Shown here: positions 57,415 to 64,000 of the stretch, in pieces
Position numbering within the stretch: position 1 is the first letter of the stretch
How the letters are laid out: each line of letters begins with the position of its first letter
From: Prochilodus magdalenae
Taxonomy: Eukaryota; Chordata; Actinopteri; Characiformes; Prochilodontidae
Assembly: GCA_024036415.1 (NCBI GenBank)
Contig: JAMWET010004998.1
Span: 123,501 to 187,500, forward strand
Direction: 5' to 3'
Length of the DNA: 64,000 nt
Notes under the pieces: generated by a model
What the model saw: only the letters and a program-made list of their open reading frames with translations
The model's database searches: none
What the model was told of the DNA's origin: nothing
Made by a program: the position numbers and the translations under genes

Positions 57415-58840
57415 TGTTTACATTCCACCGGACGCTAACACTAGCACAGCACTAGGCTACCTGCTCAGCGCTATTATTTCACAACAGAACAGGTTTCTGA
57501 AGCAGCTCACATGATAGCTGGCAACTTTAATCATGCTGATTTGAGGACAGTTCTCCCCAAATTCCAACAGCACATACAACATTATTAGCACACCTGGGCC
57601 AATCAGATCACCGTTCTATACATAACACCTGCATACTCCCCCCTCAAAAAAATATCTCAACCCATCACAAAGACTATCAAGACATGGCCTGAAGGAGCTT
57701 TGAATAGACAAACTGGGATGTCTTTGAGGATCAGGACCTCAAGGAGTACTCTGTACAACTGTACTCTACTACATCAAAACCTGTGTGGACAATGTTACAG
57801 TGGACAACAACATCAGGGTATACCCAAACCAAAAGCCCTGGATGACAAAGGTCCGAATTCTTATTAATGAGCAGAACGCCGCCTTCAGGTCTGGTGCCCA
57901 GCTAGAACCAACCTGAAGAGAGGCATCAAGGAGGCTGAGACCACCTACAAGAGGCGAATTAAGGATCACGTCAGCAACAATGATCCACGGCAGGCGTGGT
58001 GGGGCACTCAGCACCTCACCAACCACAAGACCAGAAAATGCACAGGTGAAGCTTGACTTGCTCTGAGGTGAAAGCAGGGCAGACAGACACAAGACATGCA
58101 CCAGTCTCCAACAACACCATCCTCACTGTATAAGAGCATGAGGTGAGACATGTGCCAGTCCCAACCTGTCCCTGTCCAAATCCATCATCCCACCTTGTCT
58201 GAGGTTTGCCAAAAAAGAACACCGTCAGTGACCGCTATAACTACTGTCCGGTCGCACTCACACCGCTCATAATGAAGTGTTTTGAGAGACTGGTTCTACA
58301 TCACATCAGAGCCTCCTCCCACCCACCTTTGGCCCACGCCAGTTTGCCTACAAAGCAAACGGGTCCACAAAATAGGCCATCACGACTGCTCTTCACACAG
58401 CACTCACACACCTGAAGCACCAGGGGAGCTTTGTGAGGATGCTCTTCATAGACCTCAGCTCAGCGTTACGCACAGTCATCCCCCATAAACTGGTGACCAA
58501 ACTTTCACAACCCACCTGCGTCTGGTCTAGTCTGTAAGACTGGGTCTCCATGATTACTCTACCCTTAAACTCAGCAACGGAGCATCACAGGGTTGTGTGC
58601 GTATCCCGCTTTTGTATTCTCTTTACACCTATGATGCAGATGACACGACAGTGGTTGGACTTGTCTCTGGAGGAGATAAGACTGCCTACAAGGATGAAGT
58701 GCTGAGACTGACTGAGTGGTGTTCTGGGAATAAACTCACCTGGAACTCCTCGAAAACAAAATAACTCATTATAGACTTCCGGCAGAAAAGTGCAGTCCCC
58801 GCACCACTGTACATCAATTGGGACGGTGTTAAAGCCACTA
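57415..58840 (+). mobile_element. APE-type LINE (non-LTR retrotransposon), endonuclease and reverse transcriptase, decayed
   Basis: Plus-strand translation gives, in order across several frames: FYIPPDANTSTALGYLLSA and AGNFNHADLRTVLPKFQQH (end of the endonuclease, about 57415-57575); KPWMTKV and NLKRGIKEAETTYKRRIKD (linker, about 57835-57970); and the reverse transcriptase. The latter has YNYCPVALTPLIMKCFERL near 58240, LFIDLSSA near 58445, ASQGCV near 58587 and YDADDTTVVGL at 58630-58662, with ADD at 58636-58644, the catalytic pair. Then come LTEWCSGNKLTWNSSKT and DFRQKSAVPAPLYINW. At least five frame changes are needed, so it is dead. Its protein would have nicked target DNA and reverse-transcribed its own RNA. 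The clade (Rex1, CR1 or L2-like) is not settled. Confidence 0.88.
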
Positions 58841-59110
58841 TGCGAATTATTGCAATAATTACATATCTCTATAAGATATCCAAGGTTTCCAATGTTTAAT
58901 AACTATCTCCTACCTCACCTATGTATTGTCTATTGTATAATGACTGTCTACTGTCTGTTTAGACTATATAGTTTTATAGTCATTTCTAGGCAATGTGTAC
59001 ATGTGTATTCTTAATTCTGCACTTTATATATTTTAGCCCTATGTTTAGTTATTCCATGTGTAAAGTACTGTTGGATTCCTGGTCAATTCTAAGTTGTCAT
59101 AATTCTGTCA
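58841..59110 (+). mobile_element. Probable 3' untranslated tail of the LINE
   Basis: TATTGTCTATTGTATAATGA, CTGTCTACTGTCTGTTTAGA, GTCATTTCTAGGCAATGTGT ACATGTGTATTC and GCACTTTATATATTTTAGCC follow the reverse transcriptase in the same orientation and resemble teleost LINE 3' tails. Confidence 0.5.
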
Positions 59111-60095
59111 TATTTATTATAAGTCTAGACAGATGTTTGTATATGAGTACAACTGTGTAACATTTCAATGCTCCAGTTAATGTACCATTATAACAGTTGT
59201 CACATCAGTGCCTGCTATGCATGCATATAACCACTAGAGGACTTCTCACCTGTTCCCTTTTGCAGGCTCCCTATAGGGACGCTTGCTTGTGTTTGTGTCA
59301 CTTGCCTCATGACTCTGGGTTTTTCTTTTTGGCCTCTAATTTTTGGAATGTTCATTTGCTTTTGTTCCCTTATTGGTCTGCTTGCTTTTATTCTGACCCC
59401 TCCATGCCTTTTGTGTTTTTAGCTGTGACATGGGTCCTTCTCTTCATTGGTCTGTGTCCCAACAGTACTTCATTCTACATTTTGCACGTTTTTGGAGTGT
59501 AAAGTGTTTGTATCTTGTGAATTACTTGTGGCATGATTGTAAAGCAAACATAACTGCATATAGCCTAGCCTGACATCAAGAAACTAGTTAAACATTATAG
59601 GAGAACTGGATTTCTTTTACAGTATGCGGACCTTACATTAAGTGTATTTAAATAAATAATTCATACATTAAATCTTAGTTAATTAATTATTCCTGTTTTT
59701 AGGACTTAAATAAATTCTATAAGAAAAAATACTCTATAAATAAAGCTGTGGATTTATAGAAGGCGTGATAATATTATTTGTGTTCTACAGTCTGATAGAG
59801 TAAACATTTTGATCATGGTACCTTTATGACTGTAAAAAAAACAACAACAATCAATTAAACAAAAACTTTTTCCCCAGAATTAAAAATCAATTTAAATTAC
59901 TGATGAATGTACATTAGCTCTGTTCTGATTGGCTGGCCTGGAGCACACTTCATTCAAAAAACAATCTGAGCTGAAACTGTAATGGGCGGGGCTAAACGAT
60001 TTAGACATATTTACAGTCAGAGCGACAGAGCAAAACCAGCATTGGACAGCTGTGAACCTCTGGCCTCCTGGCAGCGCTGCATTAAAAACAGACAC
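59111..60095. other. No feature firmly recognised
   Basis: AT-rich. CTGATTGGCTGGCCTGGAGC and GTAATGGGCGGGGCTAAACG at 59925-60000 have the look of a MITE or short repeat, but no ends could be fixed. Confidence 0.3.
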
Positions 60096-60099
60096 AACT

Positions 60100-60185
60100 A
60101 TGTTCAAAAGCCAGCATCTGTGATGGTATAGGAAGCCATTATGAGGTAATGAACACAATGCCAAACATGAACTTGTCTCCATTGT
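60100..60185 (+). mobile_element. Small Tc1-like fragment
   Basis: GTTCAAAAGCCAGCATCTGT GATGGTATAGGAAGCC corresponds to QKPASVMVWG of Tc1-type transposases. The same words occur in complement near 19890-19925. It is about 85 bp and broken. Confidence 0.45.
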
Positions 60186-60654
60186 TTTAAAAAACCATTG
60201 CTGGCATCAAATTTAGTTCTATTTGTCAAAAAATATTTTCTCACTTTCAGCATTTAATATGCCATCTTCTAACTAAAGTTTAAATGGTTAACACATTATT
60301 GCATTCTGAATGTATTATTGTTGGGCACAGCCTTCCAATATTTTTTTGTGTGTGTTGTAGAGAGCTTTACTAACAGGCTTAAACTGTTCTGGAATTTTCT
60401 AAGCAGCAAACTCTCAGAAAGAGAATGAGAATGACTTTCCGATCTTACATGCACAGAATGTCTGCTCGACATGGATACTACTAGGTCCCTGTGGCGAGGG
60501 AACCTCCTGTCTGTTGATAGTTTAATGACTCATTTTGGCTTGGTTTCTTGTCTACATTTTTGTAGTGCAACCCAGAATGCATCAGCTTTTTGGTGTATTT
60601 GCAATTTTAGTTTAAGACCAATAAACGGATGTGCAACACAAATGAAAGGAAAGT

Positions 60655-60752
60655 ACAGAGTTGGTTTCTCCAGGACAAGGGCATACCCTAAAAGTGCTTC
60701 ATCTGTACGTGGTGTAATTTTGACTAGGGCTGCTCAAACTTTTGCATGCAAC
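60655..60752 (-). mobile_element. DNA transposon terminal fragment
   Basis: The complement begins ACAGTTGCATGCAAAAGTTT GAGCAGCCC and continues GTACAGATGAAGCAC. I recognise this as the end of an abundant teleost DNA transposon (terminus CAGTTGCATGCAAAAGTTT). Only one end is present. Confidence 0.5.
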
Positions 60753-61055
60753 TGTAAATGTGTTGTTTTTTCACAATCTTGCAAAAAACTATGAAAAAAA
60801 ACCAAGCTACGTTTTTCATTTGTGGACTGAAGTGTCACTGCATGCTACTGTCTGAACCTTTAACTGTGTCTACGTACCACAATAAACTCTTTCATTTCAG
60901 TAAAGCTTTCTCTTTATGGTATTATGTTTGTTGGATCAGTAGCAACCAATCCAACAGTACCACTAAACCTCCATTTATACTAACAGATATGACTCAATTC
61001 TCTCGTTAACATCTATGCTGCATCAAACATATCCATGTGTGGATATAGTTGGCCT
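60753..61055. other. No feature recognised
   Basis: AT-rich spacer. Confidence 0.35.
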
Positions 61056-61059
61056 GTGG

Positions 61060-61345
61060 GCGTCATGCAATAACGTCCTCCTGGGATCGATGCAAACTCG
61101 TTTTCCTCTCCTCTCATTGATAAAGTGAGTGTTTGCCTCACGGCCACTGCAGGCTGGCGGTTATTTCTCCAGGGAGAGCTGGCTGTGGAGAGTCGGGTGA
61201 TGAGCCGGGCTGGCACGCTGAGCGCTGTCTGATGCGTGTCACCTTGGATTACTTTTGGCTGCGGATGAGGAGCGCACAGCCGCCTAATGAACACTTTGGA
61301 TGGCTCATGACACTTTTAATGGCCAGATATTTTAGCAGTGTGGAG
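61060..61345. promoter_or_regulatory. GC-richer repeat-free island, candidate conserved element
   Basis: CpG-containing with clear composition contrast: GTCATGCAATAACGTCCTCC, GCCTCACGGCCACTGCAGGC, GTCGGGTGATGAGCCGGGC, GATGAGGAGCGCACAGCCGC. CAATAACGT resembles a posterior Hox-type site (TTATTG/CAATAA) and CATTGATAAA lies near 61117. No frame encodes a recognisable protein and no transposon text is seen. Confidence 0.35.
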
Positions 61346-62554
61346 GTCCTGTAAGCTATCAATCCAAAACAGCCATTTATATGTAATTTTTAAAAAATGG
61401 TAAATAAATAAATAAAGACGCCCACTGCTCAGCTGATGCATCCTTTAGATGAAGCCAAGGCCACGTCAGACAGCAGCGTGATTAAATCTGTATGTATGTG
61501 AGAGAGTGAGAGAGAGACGGCTGAGTAGTTGTGTCTCCAGACATGTTTTTCTTGGTGATTCATATTTAATTTCTTTAAAGGACCGGTTTATCAGTTTCTG
61601 CTTATTTTCACTACATTTGAATGTCACGTAACCACTGTAAGATGACCTCAAGTGACCTACAGAAAGACTGGCTGTGCAGTGGCTGGGGTGAAATGGACAG
61701 CGAGCATGGCTCAAAACAGCCTTCTGGAGGCGTCATTAGTCATTTTCTAAATAAGCACACCAAATAAACACAAACCCATAAAATGCAAAACTAGAGGAAC
61801 TGGTCATTGTGAGGTGGTCTCTTAAGTTATTTCGGAGCTGTATGTGTAGTATATATATATTCTACACATTTAGCACATTAATCATAAGTTCAAGGTAAAG
61901 TATACTTCAGTGTACTTTGTTTCTCCTGATGAGCTATAAACTGTGCTAAACTAAATTATAGAAGAAGCCAGAGTGAGTTTCATCTCCTATATGAAGTGTT
62001 AAAGTTCTCATACTGCATTTCCTATCCCGTATTCCAGTGTCACTGTTTATTTGTTCTGCTGGGAGAAAAAATCAGATTGTATATGCATTCACTCCTGTCT
62101 GGTACTCTATTCAGAGAAACTGCTTCTCCAGAAATGTTTAAGATTAGAGTTGAAGGTGATGACAAAGCACTCCTGAAGAGGTAAAGAAGCTCCACCTTCT
62201 CCTGTTGCTGTTCTGGAGTGGATATCCTGCAGTGACACAGTTTAAGATCGTAACTGCACTTGAAGACTGAGTTATGGAGTTCTGAGGTGGGTGTGAAACT
62301 TTTCTATCTCCTGTCATTTTTTCCTTCACAATGACGGTTTTTGAGAAGTAAAAGATATTCTCTTTTTTATTCTCTTTTTTTTTTTGCTATAAAAAGTCTT
62401 ATCCAGAAAAGCTGCTTCTGAAGCTCCTTTGGTAAACATTTTACCTGAACTATTTAAAAATTTGAAACCAAATTAGTTAAAGATAAGTATATACAAGTAT
62501 AACTATAAACATTGTTAGGTCACTACGAAGCTGTAAATGTTGTAAATGTTGTAA
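61346..62554. other. Non-coding flank, nothing recognised
   Basis: About 1.2 kb of AT-rich DNA with T-runs near 62345-62385. Confidence 0.35.
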
Positions 62555-62656
62555 AAGTTATCTGCTTTGTGATTTGATCTCCACTGAATACTAACATTAT
62601 AATCTTCTATATAAATTTAGTATTCAGTGGCGATCAAATCACAAAGCAGATAACTT
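62555..62656. repeat. Near-perfect hairpin: 40-bp arms, 22-nt loop
   Basis: 62555-62594 and 62617-62656 are reverse complements with a single mismatch (TGATCTCCACTG against TGATCGCCACTG). The arm starts AAGTTATCTGCTTTGTGATT. Either strand would fold into a 40-bp stem. It may be a foldback MITE remnant or a hairpin RNA source. Confidence 0.93.
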
Positions 62657-62870
62657 GACTAAATGATGAAATAAAATGTTAGTTTTACTCTATGATTTAA
62701 CATTCAATATCGTCTTCTGCATGCTGTTCATTAACACTGAATAAAAGCCAAATGATTCCAGACTTTCAAACAGTATGTGCATTAATGTTACTGTCTTTAT
62801 TTAACGTCATATTTAAAATAGAACATATTTAGTGTCTGTATTTACACAACCAGGTTTTATGTATTACAGT
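62657..62870. other. AT-rich spacer, nothing recognised
   Basis: Short stretch between the hairpin and the terminal transposon. Confidence 0.35.
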
Positions 62871-62871
62871 T

Positions 62872-64000
62872 TTTTACAACTGCTAACAAGTGTTTACCAA
62901 TACTTAAGATACTTTTTCAAAACTCTAAACACAGCAGCACATCTACCTCATACAAATAGCCAAATGGTTAAAATCCTTTTCAAAAGCACATATTCTTAAC
63001 TAAATACCAACTCTGCATTTCACAATGCAAACAAAGTTTTTTCTATATACACTAACTCTGTTAAAACACAGCAAACCTGGTTCAGTATCCAATCATTCTT
63101 TCAAAACACTAGCACAGATTCTCTATTCAAGAGGAACATAGTCAATCACTGCACAACTACTGTCAAAAAACTAACAGTTGATGGCATTACAGAAACTATA
63201 TTACATGTAATATTTTACTCTCTCCCAGCAAACAACAGACATTATAACATCTGTTGTTTTCTTATAAGTCAGTTCATTTTTACTGTAATCCACTACATTT
63301 GGACTTTTTATCTAAATGTGTGCATTTTTGGCAACATACTGTCTACACAATGTGTGATATCACTGTAATGTACTGTATGGAATGTAGATTGACAAAAAAG
63401 GAGTCTGTGACAGTCTTGCAGTAAAGGTTATATTTTATTAGGGACATGAAATTGTAGCCTAACTCAAAAAAGAATTACCGTAATTATAAACATAATTAGC
63501 CATGGTCCCATATGTGTAAAAATACATATATACAAAAAAAGCCGCACAAGGGAGAAAAAACAGAACACAAAACTGAACGGTCTTCAGCATTTGGCCACAT
63601 GTTTTCGTCCACATCACATCTGATATTGTCCCTTGCCATGCACCTGAGATAGAAACGCTTGGCATGCCTTATCCACCCCTGGCAGTCTTCTGCTGAAATG
63701 TCTCTGCAGCCGGCATCCATTGTATCTAGTAGGGACATTTGGTCATGTGGCCGATGATGGTACACCTTCCACCTCCAGGATGAAAAAATTTCCTCAATAG
63801 GGTTGAGGAAAAGCGAGTATGGCGGGAGGAAAAGGGACATCATTCTTGGATGGTCTGCAAACCAGTTTGTGATGACATGAGAATGGTGGAATGCTACATT
63901 GTCCCATGTAATCACAAATGTCCTCATGTTTCCTCCCACCTGTTCCCTTTCTGCTTGTGGCACCAGTTGTTGGTAGACTTCATCCAAAAACGAAAGAAGG
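62872..64000 (-). mobile_element. IS630/Tc1-superfamily transposon, 3' part, cut by the window edge
   Basis: TACAGTTTTTTACAACTGCT AACAAGTG at about 62866-62893 is the probable outer end, after a TA-containing flank. About 600 bp of A/T-rich subterminal sequence follows, with repeated AAAACACAGC and TTTTCAAAAC words. Then comes the transposase gene on the minus strand. The other end lies beyond 64000. Confidence 0.6.
63496..64000 (-). CDS. DDE transposase of the IS630/Tc1 superfamily, C-terminal part
   Basis: The minus-strand frame is open from the window edge (LLSFLDEVYQQLVPQ) to a stop at 63496. FVITWDNVAFHHS holds the second catalytic Asp and SLFLNPIEEIFSSWRWKV the catalytic Glu. There are 35 residues between D and the first E, one more than in classic Tc1 (DD34E). 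The C-terminus continues WIRHAKRFYLRCMARDNIRCDVDENMW in two blocks, a tail known from a DDE_3-type transposase family common in fish. The first catalytic Asp and DNA-binding domain lie outside the window. No internal stop is seen, so this copy may be relatively intact. The last 25 residues are hydrophobic and probably read-through into non-coding sequence. Confidence 0.8.
   Translation of the reverse strand, partial: LLSFLDEVYQQLVPQAEREQVGGNMRTFVITWDNVAFHHSHVITNWFADHPRMMSLFLPPYSLFLNPIEEIFSSWRWKVYHHRPHDQMSLLDTMDAGCRDISAEDCQGWIRHAKRFYLRCMARDNIRCDVDENMWPNAEDRSVLCSVFSPLCGFFCIYVFLHIWDHG

Noticed and set aside
61013..61354. Open frames on both strands at the 61-kb island
   Set aside because: Peptides are unrecognisable and both strands are open, as expected from local GC richness.
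1..64000. A previously undescribed multi-gene system
   Set aside because: Apart from NR3C2, recognisable coding sequence is transposon-derived; the two orphan open frames are single and far apart, so nothing supports a functional cluster.

Overview
The window is vertebrate nuclear DNA, almost certainly from a teleost. One vertebrate gene is securely recognisable: the 5' coding exon of the mineralocorticoid receptor (NR3C2) on the minus strand at 1-1014. The other 63 kb is intron, CpG-island promoter and a gene-poor upstream flank full of teleost-type transposons: Tc1-like elements with IR/DR termini, L2-type and other APE-type LINE pieces, and tRNA-derived SINEs. The repeat style suggests an ostariophysan fish (characin or catfish relative), but that is inference. 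There are no prokaryotic operons, CRISPR arrays or phage genes, and I saw no LTR retroelements.

Layout. 1-1014 is the NR3C2 N-terminal exon, open on the minus strand from its ATG to the window edge. About 1.05-2.2 kb is probable intron 1, holding a small Tc1-type MITE. 2.23-4.03 kb is a strong CpG island, the likely NR3C2 promoter and first non-coding exon. A good plus-strand splice donor at 4029/4030 and a plus-strand acceptor at 6208/6209 suggest divergent transcription. 5.2-6.1 kb is CT/AC/GA microsatellite. 6.7-38 kb is non-coding DNA with LINE, SINE and many truncated Tc1-like copies, including one related family seen seven times. Several short GC-richer, repeat-free islands (about 21.5, 24.6, 27.7, 37.5, 41.3, 48.1 and 61.2 kb) could be conserved regulatory elements. 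39.16-40.56 kb carries two 149-bp arms in inverted orientation. 44.135-45.727 kb is a near-complete Tc1-like transposon with 211-bp inverted repeats and a frameshifted transposase. 46.69-48.04 kb is a 1.35-kb polypurine-biased block. 51.8-52.3 kb has an unusual cluster of TTCnnGAA palindromes including a perfect four-unit heat-shock element. 53-55.4 kb holds two more Tc1-like remnants, 57.4-59.1 kb a decayed LINE, and 62.87-64 kb the 3' part of an IS630/Tc1-like element that runs off the edge.

How it fits together. NR3C2 is a ligand-activated steroid receptor transcribed leftwards from the CpG island. The rest reads as its upstream intergenic flank, where regulatory DNA and decaying transposons are interleaved. 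Two minus-strand open frames with coding-like composition (18711-18956 and 56110-56415) are not recognised and are reported as such. I found nothing that supports a new multi-gene system. The most unusual signals are the TTCnnGAA cluster, the inverted repeat at 39-40.5 kb, the 40-bp-stem hairpin at 62.6 kb and the polypurine block.
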